Assembly: GCA_015680685.1 (NCBI GenBank)
Contig: MNCI01004113.1
Span: forward strand, 1,596,258 to 1,641,997
Length of the DNA: 45,740 bases
Reading direction: 5' to 3'
Origin: Gnetum montanum
Taxonomy: Eukaryota; Streptophyta; Gnetopsida; Gnetales; Gnetaceae
Part shown: one piece after another, positions 30,554-41,106 of the stretch
Position numbering within the stretch: position 1 is the first letter of the stretch
Layout: each line of letters begins with the position of its first letter
Position numbers and translations under genes: made by a program
The notes under the pieces: generated by a model
Seen by the model: the letters and a program-made list of their open reading frames with translations, nothing else
Told to the model about the DNA's origin: nothing
The model's database searches: none

Positions 30554-32396
30554 GTTTTTTTTATACATTTTTGTTTTACAAATTTCTTTAACTTTTCTTG
30601 TTTTTGTTTTGCAACATTGTTTATAATCTTTCCTTTCTTTGTGTGGTTGTTTATTTTGTTAGGTTCATCACCTAATAAGTGCTCCTGATGGTGGTATGAA
30701 CTGTATTCTATTGATTGCCAATGTTTGGTTTTTACCTTGAGTTATAATGTTGATACTAAGGTATGGTTCTTTTGATATAGTAGGCAATGAGTCCATATCA
30801 TCCATGCATTCATAAATTCCTATGGTTTGTCTTGGCTTGGAATTGTACGATCCCTTTCTTAATAATAAAACTATTAACGAATTGGTGACTGGGCATTTCT
30901 CAAACTGAGGAAGAACTCAAGGACTAAAAGGGGTGTGACTTTAAGGGGATTTGATGCATTTGTGCTGGCCATTCTCTTGGGTGCTTGGATGTTTTCTTCT
31001 TGAGTTTTCCCTACCATTCTAACATTGCTTGATTATCAGGAAGTTGAGCTAATAAAAATAATAAGCCTTTGTATGGTGTGGTTCTCAGGAAAAAAAAAAA
31101 AGGAGAGAGAGTAGAAGAGAGTGAGAATTCAAAGCACACCCCTTAGATGAAATAATCATTTGGGCTACAAGTACTAGTTATGGAACTAAACAAACATTTT
31201 CCCTTTAACTAAGACCCTTTCTCGCTTCCTACATTCCCTTTCTCGTTTCCTCGGAATGGTGGTGACTTTTTGGCAGATGCATTCCTGTTACTTCAAGTGG
31301 ATGGATTGGCCAAATGTATTAATGCAAAGTCACTGGATGTAGATTGTTTGAGGTTGTATTTGGAATGAGATCTACTAATTCATATTAACCATTAATACAC
31401 ACGGGGTTGTACACCACCTTGTTCTTGAGACTCCATTCCATTCTCTTCTTTCCATCATTCTTTATCCATTTTCCACCTCATTGTCGGTTGTATCAGTAGT
31501 CTATATTTTGGTTGATACATTGTTTTCTTTTTGGTAAATTCTTGTGGTTAAGACCTTAACTCTTGCTTACAAATGACATTTTTAGAGCCTACGGACTCTT
31601 TGAATGTGGGCATAATGGGCATGAGCCTACTTTGGGAAGGACCCACTAGCATTTCTATTTGGTGCATCAGTTAACTTCTTTCCCTTAAACATTTCCACAA
31701 TCAACATTTAATTTGTTCATTTCCACTTCTGACATCCATTTTATTGGCATTTATGTTGTTTCTTTTTCTCCACCTTTCTTATTCTTTATCTTTTTCCATT
31801 CTATCGCTACCGGAGGATTGCTCTTAGTCATGGGGGTCCTAGTCCAATTTTTTTAATTCTTTAAATTTTCTCTTAACCCCTACACCTTGGGTAGTCACTA
31901 GTGTTATATCTCTAGAATCCACATTAGCCATATCACAACTCAGCCAGTGGACCCTACACCAAGACAAGGTATCAACTGCATTGTGATTTATTTATCCTTG
32001 CTACTATGAGACTGTGTTGTGTGTGTAGATGGCAATCATACAACAATGGATTGGACCTGGAGGAAACACTTAGAATGGACTGGTGCTGGAATAGTTATGC
32101 AAGGAACAGGATTGATGGTATGCTTATGGATGGCCAACGGAAAGCGTAATCTTGGCATTGACAACAACCGACTTCTTCTTTTCTTCTCTCTCTCTCTCCT
32201 CTCTCAGCTACCAAATAAGGCTAGATGTCAATTGTGTATAGTGTTCACTCTTGTGGTCATGAACACTAATATTTCCATGTACTGTAATGATGATCCATTC
32301 ACACATCATCTCATTCACCATTAGTGTCATTCAAGTCAATAATCCCATACCTTTTCAATATTTTGTAACAAACTCAAGGATGAGTTTTCATTCAGT
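30554..32396 (+). other. Element B 3' untranslated region
   Basis: About 1.8 kb of non-coding sequence that aligns in blocks with the 3' regions of element 2 (33840-35040) and element 3 (41107-42960). Shared blocks include AATTCAAAGCACACCCCTTA (31128), the ATCATCCATGCATTCAT block (30796), and AGTCATGGGGGTCCTAGTCC (31826). The last is a copy of the polypurine tract region. No ORF with family resemblance is seen; the stretch at 32019-32324 shows no motif I recognise. Confidence 0.6.
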
Positions 32397-32406
32397 CATG
32401 GGGGTA
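32397..32406 (+). other. Element B polypurine-type tract before 3' LTR
   Basis: CATGGGGGTA lies directly before the TGATGAG start of the 3' LTR, the place where plus-strand priming occurs. It is short for a PPT. A 12-base copy (AGTCATGGGGGT) occurs inside the element at 31826-31837. Confidence 0.6.
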
Positions 32407-33188
32407 TGATGAGTAGCGATATCGCATACGTGATATCGTGTCCTGCCTCATCTTGTATAAATAAGAGGTCACGCCCTTTGTTCTAGGGGGAGTTAGACTT
32501 AGACCCTTAGCTAAACTCTTGCAGTTTTACCATTCTAGAGTTAGAATAATTTCCATGTGCTCATAGTAGGAGTCATAGAGTGAATAGATCTTTATTCGAG
32601 AAAATTGTACCTGAGCACATATTTGTGTACAGAAATAAAGAAGAACTTTGTGATAAACCTTGTAGCATACAGACTAAGCTAATTAGTAATTAATTCTTAT
32701 TGAATGTTTAATGCTTTCCTAGTTAATTAAATTCTCTCTCAATCCTTGATCCTCTTAGTTAAGTGCACTGAGTATGACCGCTTTGAGCATGCGTGTAGCG
32801 CTTGGTAACCCACTAACGATTAGCGTTTGGTAATCCCAGCAGTGTTACATTGGTTCAAGATGTGTACAATAAGTGAGAATGGATACTGGTGTTAGGAAAA
32901 TTAGAACTTAGTTAATGAATAGTTAATGCAAGTTAGTCGCTTAGTTCTCTTCGCTTTCTCTTATTAGCATAAGACATCAAAAAGATAAAAGTTATAAAAA
33001 TCATATACCTCAAGCTTACTTAACCATACAACCATGACAATACAAGTAAGTTTGGGAAGACAAAAATTGATTGACCTTGAGTGTTCCATTAAGGTGTGTA
33101 AGCACTTAGTCCTTGGAGTTCGACCAGATCGCACGTGAGATGCTTGTATTCGTATGGTTGAGTGTAGGGGGTACCTCGCCACTCATCA
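32407..33188 (+). repeat. Element B 3' LTR (782 bp)
   Basis: TGATGAG...ACTCATCA ends, followed by the second GTAAA. The U3 keeps one clear palindromic module, GCGATATCGC (32416-32425) plus TACGTGATATCGTG. TATA box TATAAATAA at 32456-32464. It differs from the 5' LTR by scattered substitutions, largely transitions. Confidence 0.92.
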
Positions 33189-33193
33189 GTAAA
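33189..33193. repeat. Right target-site duplication of element B (GTAAA)
   Basis: Exact repeat of 26303-26307. Removing 26308-33193 restores a continuous integrase reading in element 2. Confidence 0.93.
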
Positions 33194-33720
33194 TATAGGA
33201 AGGAATGGAGATCCAAACTTAACAATGCTCTTTGGACATATTGATTAACTTGGAAACTTCCTATAAACTATTCTCCCTATGATTTGGTGTATGAAAAGTT
33301 TCCCAAACTTCCAATTGAAGCTGAACTCTATACACTTACAATAGCTTGTGAGCTTGACCTCAACATTGATCTAGTACAAAGATAACAATTAATGACACTT
33401 AATATGCTAGATGAGAATAGCCAAGTATCCCTAATTATGAATGAAATGTACAAGGCACATTCCAAAAATATCATGATGCATGGATAAGAAGTGTTAAGTT
33501 TTAGCCTAGTGATAAGATCTTTTACTGAAATCCTATGCACATACCATAACATACTGAGTTTTAAACACTATGGGAAGGACCTAACATTATTCATGTAACT
33601 TCTCTAGTGCCATGATCATCTACCATTCATCGTATCCCAAAAAACATTTTTTGGTCAATATCCAACAAGGTAAGCCATTTCTAAAACCTAGAATAACCAG
33701 CAACACTAACATCTCATAGC
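33194..33720 (+). pseudogene. Element 2 integrase, C-terminal part
   Basis: Resumes the element 2 integrase after element B: YRKEWRSKLNNALW (about 33195), KLPINYSPYDLVYEKFPKLP (about 33253-33312), LDLNIDLVQR (about 33355), then a YGKDL segment at the place of the GPY/F motif (about 33570). Element 3 has the same blocks at 40480-40980. No chromodomain follows, which fits the Athila/Tat branch. Stops break the frame. Confidence 0.83.
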
Positions 33721-35010
33721 ATGAACAAGTACAATCTATTTTTCAAATCTTCTTCTCTTAACATAGTTGTGGGAGAGATGGTCATCCAAACCTATCATTG
33801 TGATGAGATTTCCAATCTTTCATCTTTTTGTTATGAACTATTCTTTATATGTTTTCTACTTTCTTATATATTTTCATGTTTATTTTATATATTTCATTTT
33901 ATTTTTGTTCTTGTTTTTAATTAATTCCATATAACTTATTAGAAATATTAGATTTTGATTATTGCTAATACAAGTCTAGAAGTTACAAGAAAAAGCTATC
34001 AACCTTATGATTGATTAACCAAATGATCATTTCTATTTTTGGGTTATGTAATCTACTAATAGTTTGTTAATTTCTCTAGTGGTATTAGGTAGTGAGTTCA
34101 CGACATCCACCCATTCCATCTATTCCATGGGATATTAGTATTCTAGAAGTACATGGTTCTTTTACATTCAAACTTCACAATTAACAAGTAATCAATGATC
34201 TTGATACTCAATGAACTAGCAAAGGACCAAGTAGAAATGGAACAAGATGTGATCTCAAGTGAATTTGATATGGTTTCTCTCAACATCATTCTTAAGATTC
34301 CATGATAACCCACTGGTATATCATCACTCCTACTGTATACCATAAAAGAAAGCATGCCTTTGTATGGTGTGGTTCTTGTGAAACAAAAAGGGACATACAG
34401 GGAAATTCAAAGCACACCCCTTAGGCATAATGAACTATAAGCACTGGTTGTGAGGCTAGAAAGACATGTTACCCATGCCTAAAGGTACCCCTATAACTAT
34501 GACCCTCTTTACTTCTTCTCTTGGAGTGATGGTAGTCATTTGGATTTGTCCTAGACTTTATATTGATGAAAGGAGGAAATATGTTAATGTAAGGTCACTG
34601 AAAGTGAGATTGACTTGGAATGAATTAAGATTGGATCAGGTTAATCATACATTTCACAAGAATAGTATGCGATTGAGATGCCAGTGACCTCTTCCATATT
34701 CTCTCTCTCTATCATTTATTTATTCATGATTTACCACATCACTACTTCATCCTATAGGAAATTGTCTAGTTTGTTTCTAGATTGTATGAACCTTGGACAC
34801 TTGTTTATAGGTTTGGGATTTAACTTAACTTGACCATTCATCATCCTTGGGGCCCATGAACTCCTTGTGATGAAGGAATGCAAGGGTATCATAGGCCTAT
34901 GCTCACTTTTGCAAGGATCCACTTGCATTCCTTTGGTATATTTTTAGTTAAATTCCTAACCATAGCTCTCTTGTTTGATCAATCATCTTGATAGCATTCC
35001 ATCATCTAGT
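33721..35010 (+). other. Element 2 3' UTR remnant
   Basis: Starts with the G-rich block TAGTTGTGGGAGAGATGG (33762-33779), equivalent to 41047 in element 3. It continues with blocks shared with elements B and 3 (AATTCAAAGCACACCCCTTAG near 34410; AGGATCCACTTGCATTCCTT near 34913). It ends without an LTR at about 35010-35060, where gag homology of element 3 starts. No gene is seen. Confidence 0.65.
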
Positions 35011-35039
35011 TTTGCTCAATTTGGCATCATTACTTCATT

Positions 35040-37220
35040 GAACTCTAATCGATCCATTCCTACAATGCTCCAAAAAAATCTTATGTAGTTGGGCATCCAA
35101 GGGCTTCATGCTAAATATGTTGTATAGGATAGTGACACCCAAGATTATCATCCCACTAATGCACAACATTTGAGCGATCGACAACTAGAGTAGTGCTACG
35201 AGTCTATGAAGGGAAAGTGGTCCAATAATTCCCCATTTCTAAGATACTAAAAATGTGGTGGAAAACCCTTCTCTGGGAGTTTTCCATATAGAGAGACTTC
35301 TCTCTTTGACTTTGGTGAAGGAGGCCAAAACTAGAACTTGTAGTCTATGATACATAATCATGGTTCCAACAAGAACAAATTCCATGACAAAGGGGGATCC
35401 AAGGGGGAGAGTCATGGTAGGGATGCATGTAAGTAGTATGATCATTATTGTGGCCACAACAACCAAAGATGTGGTGGTAGGCACTATGATTGCACTAGTC
35501 CTTCTTCCTTTTCACCTTTGTCATCATCTTCTTCCTCTTTTGGCTTGGAATGTAACCACAAGAAACACAATCATGATGGAGGTGACTGATAGAACTAAGA
35601 TGATCATAGGGACCATTGGGTAAGTTAAGATCCAGGGCATGGGCATTTAAGAGAGGTCCATCACCACAAATGAATGGATAGGAGAGGGCATCATGGGCAC
35701 CAAGATCATGGCTATGATGAGCCTTTGCTCACTACCCAAAGTATGCTAAACATCATAGAGGTAATGAGAATTTTGACAAGGCACATGATAGATAGCAGGA
35801 TCAAGCAATTGGATATTAATAACATTCCCAAGTTTAAAGGGGAATATAACTCTAATCTAAAAAATCATCTTTAGGTTTTTCATAATGCTTGTGCCTTACA
35901 AAACATAGAAAATGATTGGCAAAATCTCAAGTTGTTTCTCAAGATACTCATCAAGAAGAAAAAAGTTGGTACTAGTCCTTGGAGCTAGAATCAATCCATA
36001 GATGGAGTATGATTCTTAAACTATTTAATGATAAGTATAAAACATACTCCTAAGTGTCTAATCTAAGAAGTCATATCCAAGGTTGGAAGCAACGAATACA
36101 TGAGTCCTTGGATGCCATCAAGGATAGATGTTATTCTTTATTACACTGATGTTCTAGCCATGATTACTCTTAGTACGAAAAACTTCACCACATCATAGAT
36201 GGGCTTCACTTTAAAATAAGAAGGACTCCTAGGATTTATGCCAAAGGAAGACTATCAAAATTAAGAGCCCATTAGATCCAAAGGTTGATTGAGGAGGTAG
36301 CAAAAGAAGAAGGAGAGTTGAGAAAACGTGAAAGTATAGAAGAATAAAACCGAGATCCTTCCATTTGCAAGAGGGAGGTCTGATTTTGTGACAGTGAGGA
36401 GGAATCATCAATTAGTGAGGTGATGAACCAAAAAACCTTGCTAATGCAAAAAATTATTTTTGAAATTTTAGCTAAGATAGATCAATTATGGAACTCTATG
36501 GATAGCAAATTTCAAGCTATTCTAAAAATTGTTGAAGAGTCCAAAGAACAAAGTAGTGATCATGATCACAAAAGGTGCAAGGAAGCTAAACATGCCAATC
36601 AAAGAGGTAAGGGCAAGATTGTTGCCGTAGAGGAAGTTGTAGAAACTAAATCAGATGATGACGGTGGGTGTGACATCTACCAATATGAATATCCTAGGGG
36701 ATGTTTCCCCATCATGTCACACTTATAGAAGTCTAGGATGTATTTTCTGAATTCATAGTTAGAAAAAAGATAAGCACCCATAAGATTGCCTTATCCTCAA
36801 GGAAATCCCAGGCAATTCCATTAGCAACAACAATATTATCCAAGTGGATTTCTACCACAACTATATGAGCAATATCAATAATGATAGCAACCACAGTCAT
36901 GGGGGATGCCACCACCAAGGTAGTAGTTGCCTTACAAGCAGTCAAATCCATATGAGTATTATGTTTAGCAACCCATGTCTCCACGTGACTCCTCCAATCA
37001 TGTTTCTCCTTTTCAACATAACTAATATCCTCTTGAATACTATAAAACTCATTCTCCACATTTTAGAAGGGATACCACATTCCATCCATATCCTCCTCCT
37101 GTTCCTACATCTATTCCTCCATCCTCAATGTAGCTATCACCTACTCCATCCATGCAGGGTGAACTTCCAACCTAGCCATAGCAACACAATGCTACAAGGG
37201 TCATCAATTTATAATTAGTT
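35040..37220 (+). pseudogene. Element 3 gag remnant (N-terminus missing)
   Basis: Homology to the Gag of elements 2 and B begins at about 35050 with RSIPTML (B has QSVPNML), so roughly the first 90 residues are gone. Further parts: a Ser-rich/basic stretch (about 35500), KQLDINNIPKFKGEYN (about 35803-35851), a LFNDKYKTYS segment (about 36020), and ILAKIDQLWNSMDSKFQAIL in the open stretch 36420-36728. The zinc-knuckle-like motif there reads CDIY-QYEYPRG-C (about 36669-36704), with one Cys changed to Tyr. Many stops are present. Confidence 0.78.
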
Positions 37221-37389
37221 CATCAACCGAGTGGTTTGGAGCCTCCTACTCATAGAAGACCATTTCTTCGATCCAACAACCCTACTAAGCCCTCATAGAC
37301 TCAAGTGGCTAGTCATGCTACTGTTACCTCATCATCTACAAACCATTCCATTGGGAATTGTTCAAACCAAATGCCATCCAAATCCATAC

Positions 37390-37870
37390 TTTTATGCTCA
37401 CTACATTGTATCTAATTGCATTCATGCTGGTAAGCTTCCAAAGAAACTAGCTAATCTTGGAAATCCTCTTATCTATTTGCAGATTGCTAAGAATGAACAA
37501 TGTAAAGCTCTTTCTGATTGAGGTTCTGGTATGAATTTGAATTTTCATGAGATGTATACTACCTAGAATCTGTCACCTATTAAGAAGAGCAATATCCAAT
37601 TGGAATTGATAGACTAGTCCATTACTGTTTCATTAGGACTGGTAAAAGATATTGTGACCACTGTCTATGGATGGTCTTATCCTATCGATTTCCTAATAAT
37701 CAAGGTTGATAACTATAAGGGGGACTTTCCAATCATTATGGGAAGGGCATGGATAAGTGCTATTGATGCAAAAATGGGCATCAGAGATATTTTCCTAGAG
37801 ATATCTAAGGAAAATGCATTTAGAAAGATTGAGAGGAAGCAAGTTCCATGAATCGCGTACAACAAGATAA
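37390..37870 (+). pseudogene. Element 3 aspartic protease remnant
   Basis: LPKKLANLGNPLIYLQI (about 37433-37483) and CKALSD are followed by a stop exactly at the Ser of the Asp-Ser-Gly active site, then GSGMNLN (about 37521-37541). A frame change follows; YGWSYPIDFLIIKVDNYKG (about 37663-37722), DFPIIMGRAW and DAKMGIRDIFLEISKEN are intact within 37654-37851. The copy is inactive. Confidence 0.8.
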
Positions 37871-38329
37871 GATGCAGTTGCATGCAGAAACTCTGGTCCA
37901 TGAAATAAACATCTATTTCCACATGCAGGTAGTGTGCACATGAAGTAGATAATTAAAGGTGTCTGTACATAGCAACCATAAAACAAGAGAGTACCCAGTG
38001 GCTCACCACTAATTCTAAAAGTAACACAATGTGCATGGAACCTACTAAGAGCCTAACATATTCTTATGTCATAGGCATGGATGAACTAGAGCAAGTTCAT
38101 CACCAACTATCTAATAATGAAAATAATGATATCAATTGGGGAGAGTTTGACATCCTTGAGAATTTCAAACAAGAGCCCCTAGAGTTGAAAGCTCTACCTA
38201 CCAGCCTAGAATATGCATTCTTGAAAAATGACAAGCCAGTCATACTTAATGCCAAACTTGAACCTAAGCGAAAAGTAAAACTTTTGAAAGTGGTCAACAA
38301 ATGGCCAACAACCTTTGCCTAGTCATATC

Positions 38330-39010
38330 CTAAAATCACTGGAATTGATCCATGGATATGCCAACACTGCATTTATACTGATCCATCCATGAAGCCAAGG
38401 CAACTACAATGATGATTGAATCCAAATTTGAAATAAGTCATCAAAGATGAGATTAAACAACTCCTTAAGATAGGGTTTATCTATCCCATTGTAGATAGTG
38501 AGTGGGTCAGCCAACTCGTGATAGTACCAAAGAGAGGTGGTAAATGGTGAGTTTGTATCGACTTCAGGTTGTTAAACATGACAACATTTAAAGATCATTT
38601 TCCATTATCATTTGCTAAACAAGTGTTGGATACCATATTTGAGCATTGCTATTATAGTTTTTTTCATGGCTATTATGGCTATAACCAAATCAAAATTTCA
38701 CAAGAAGACTATGCCAACCTAACATTCATGAGTCCTTGGAAAACCTTTGCATATTGTAATATGCCTTTTGGTCTATGCAATGATCTTGCCACTTTCCAAT
38801 GCCTCATCTTAAGAATCTTTCAACAATAAATTGGTAGCAAAGTGAAATTCTTTATGGATGACTTCTCCACTTATGGCACTAAATTTGAGCAAGCCTTGGA
38901 CCACCTTAAGCAAGTACTTAAAAGATGTGTGGAAACAAACCTAGAGTCATCTCATGGTCCAAGAAAGCATTGTATTAGGTCATAGAATTTCATAGGAAGG
39001 GATCGAGGTA
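38330..39010 (+). pseudogene. Element 3 reverse transcriptase remnant
   Basis: Best preserved RT of the window. LLKIGFIYPIVDSEWVS (about 38460-38510), VIVPKRGGKW, VCIDFRLLNMTTFKDHFPLS (about 38550-38609), GYYGYNQIKISQEDYANLTF (about 38672-38731), MPFGLCNDLATFQC (about 38761-38802) and FFMDDFSTYG (about 38850-38880) with both catalytic Asp. The stretch 37654-38830 stays in one frame with only stop codons. The upstream linker (38029-38322) ends in an LKVVNKWPTTFA stretch as in element 2. Confidence 0.88.
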
Positions 39011-39660
39011 GCTCCCAAAAAGATAAGGATCATCTAAGGAATCACCCTTCAATCAGAAATTGTAAAAGATGTTTGGTCATTTCTTGGATACACTAGCTAC
39101 TACTAGTGATTCATAGAGAATTTCTCTAAGATTTTAAGATCATTGGTCAAGCCGAAAAAGAAAGATGCTCCATTCATCTAGACCAAGAAATGCAAAAATA
39201 CATTCCAGAGCCTTAAGCAGAAGCTCATAGAGACTCCAATTCTATGAGCAACTGACTCATCTAGATTGTTTCATATTATGAAAAATGCATCTAATTATGC
39301 CTTGGGAGCCATTCTTATGCAATTGAATAATAAGAAATGTCCATATTATATCAACTACATAAGCTAAAGCATTGTGGCTGCATAGCTAAATTACACCACC
39401 ATAGAGAAAGAACTTATGGGAGTGTTGTATGCTCTAGAGAAGTTCAAGCACTATGTGCTTGGATATAAAGTATTTGTGCACACTAACCACAATGCCGTCC
39501 ACTTCCTAATGAACAAGCCAATGGTGAGCCCCCATGTCATATGGTGGCTAGTGATCTTGCAAGAATTCAATCTCACAATGGTAGATTTAAAGGAGACTGA
39601 GAATGTGGTTGTTGATCACTTATCTCAATTGCGATGGAATAATAAAGAGGAGGAGAGCCC
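39010..39660 (+). pseudogene. Element 3 RT connection and RNase H remnant
   Basis: SFLGYTSYY (about 39080), then ASNYALGAILMQLNN (about 39289-39333), TTIEKELMGVLYALEKFKHY (about 39400-39455), VFVHTNHNAVHFLMNKPMVS (about 39470-39528) and a VVVDHLSQLRW motif (about 39607-39640). This is the standard Gypsy RNase H order, with the catalytic-type Glu of the TxEKEL block present. The open stretch 39416-39769 continues into the integrase N-terminus. Confidence 0.85.
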
Positions 39661-40990
39661 ACTCTTTGACCAATTTCCTGATGAACTCCTCTTTGCTAGA
39701 GTAATAAATGAACAAGTAATTGTAGAATCAAAATGGTATGATGGCATCCTCACTTATCTTCTTACTTAGGAGATTCCACAAGATCTAGACTACAGGAAGA
39801 AACAATAGTTTCTTTATAAGGCCAAACGCTTCATGGAAATCAAAAGACACCTTTACAAGGGATGTACTAATGGCTTGGTTCGTTGGTGTGTACCTAATGT
39901 TGATTAACTATGCATTCTCTAGGATGCTCATGAGGGTCTTTGTGGGGGCCACTATGCTGGAAGACACACAACCATAAAAATTTTAATGGTAAGATACTAT
40001 TGGCCCACAATATTTAGGGATGCCCACCAATTTTTATGATCTTGTGAACACTGTCAACAAGATGGTGGGATGACTGCATGAATGGATGATCCTTAACAGT
40101 GGATTCAACCACTAGAATCCTTCAACATATGGGGCATTGACTTCATGGATCCCATCACACCCATGTTAAATGGGAAGGCATATATAATCATCACCGTTGA
40201 TTAGTGCATAAAATAGGCATAAGCAACAACCATCATTGACTATACATCATCCATTATTGCACGGTTTGTACAAAAAAATGTTGTGAACAGGTTTGGAGTG
40301 CCATGTGCACTAATTTCTAACAACAAAACCCATTTTACAAGTGCTACTTTTTGCAAGCTTATACAATGCTTAGGGGTTGAACATGAATTAACAACACCCT
40401 ATCACCCCCAAGCTAATGGCCAAGCATAGGTTACTAATAAGGAGATTACCAAGATCTTAACAAGAACTGTTAGCAAATATAGGAGGGATTGGAGCACAAA
40501 AGTCAATGATTCCATCTAGGCCTACCACTCAATATGAAAACTCCCTATAGGCTACTCTCCCTATGAGTTGGTGTACCTAAAACTTGCAACACTTCCTATT
40601 CAATCTGAGCTCCATACACTGTTAATAACATGTAACCTAAAACTTGACCTTAGTCTAGTACAAAGAGAACGATTGATCAACCTTAATGTGCTAGATGAAA
40701 ATTGATTAGTAGCCCTATCTTGGAAAGAAGTGCACAAGGCATTCAACAAAAAGTGCCAAGACCATATAATATGGAAAGTAAAATTTCAACCTAGAGACAA
40801 GGTCCTCTACTAGAACCCCACACATGTATCACAATGGTTTCAAACATCATGGAAAGGGCCTTACATCATTCATGAAATCTTTCCTTCTAGGGCCATGTTA
40901 ATTTACAAACTTAAGAACCTAAACAAAAAGTAGCTAGTCAACATGCAACAAGTTAAACCTTTCAATGAACCCATGCAAGCTAGTGGAAGC
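39661..40990 (+). pseudogene. Element 3 integrase remnant
   Basis: N-terminal zinc motif HEGLCGGHYAGRHTT ... CEHC (about 39928-40055) retains both His and both Cys. Catalytic core: WGIDFMDP (about 40130), LISNNKTHF (about 40309-40335, second catalytic Asp changed to Asn), TTPYHPQANGQA (about 40391-40426), then a stop where element 2 keeps the catalytic Glu. The C-terminal part shows GYSPYELVY (about 40552-40578), a WKGPYII GPY-type motif (about 40852-40872) and ends near 40980. There is no chromodomain. Confidence 0.87.
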
Positions 40991-41053
40991 AACACCTCAA
41001 CAAATGGATAACCTAGCTTAATTTGTCGAATCTCCTCCATTCAACTTAGTTGT

Positions 41054-41106
41054 GGGAGAGATGGCCATTCATGCTAGCCTGGGGAGATGGCCACCCATGC
41101 TAACCT
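41054..41106. repeat. Tandem duplication of the G-rich post-integrase block
   Basis: Two copies of a 26-27-base unit, GGGAGAGATGGCCATTCATG... (41054-41080) and GGGGAGATGGCCACCCATGC... (41081-41106). Elements 2 and B have a single copy. The block is polypurine-like and may be an internal plus-strand priming site. Confidence 0.75.

Larger units (their letters stand above)
26308..33188 (+). mobile_element. Element B: complete LTR-bounded Gypsy derivative without RT/RNase H/integrase (6.9 kb)
   Basis: Bounded by 5' LTR 26308-27121 and 3' LTR 32407-33188 with a perfect 5-bp duplication GTAAA, inserted in the integrase of element 2. Order inside: primer binding site (27123), gag (27237-29630), protease (29700-30300), a short linker, then directly 3' UTR. 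Against element 3 it lacks everything from the protease-RT linker to the end of integrase (element 3 about 38090-41045), and also the extra ORF. It is the youngest layer seen here: about 27 differences in about 400 LTR bases compared by eye. Without pol it could only have moved with enzymes from other elements, unless the deletion happened after insertion. Confidence 0.9.

Noticed and set aside
32019-32324. 101-codon open frame in the element B 3' region
   Set aside because: No motif and no counterpart in elements 2 or 3 at the matching place. It begins near the position where element 3 starts its extra ORF but shows no similarity to it.
33721-33924. Hydrophobic 67-codon open frame resembling a membrane protein
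   Set aside because: T-rich 3' UTR sequence of element 2 yields Phe/Leu-rich translations by composition alone; same for 41087-41329 and 7315-7542.
35239-35623. Overlapping + and - open frames of 81-87 codons
   Set aside because: Out-of-frame shadows over the element 3 gag; the gag-like reading lies in another, broken frame.
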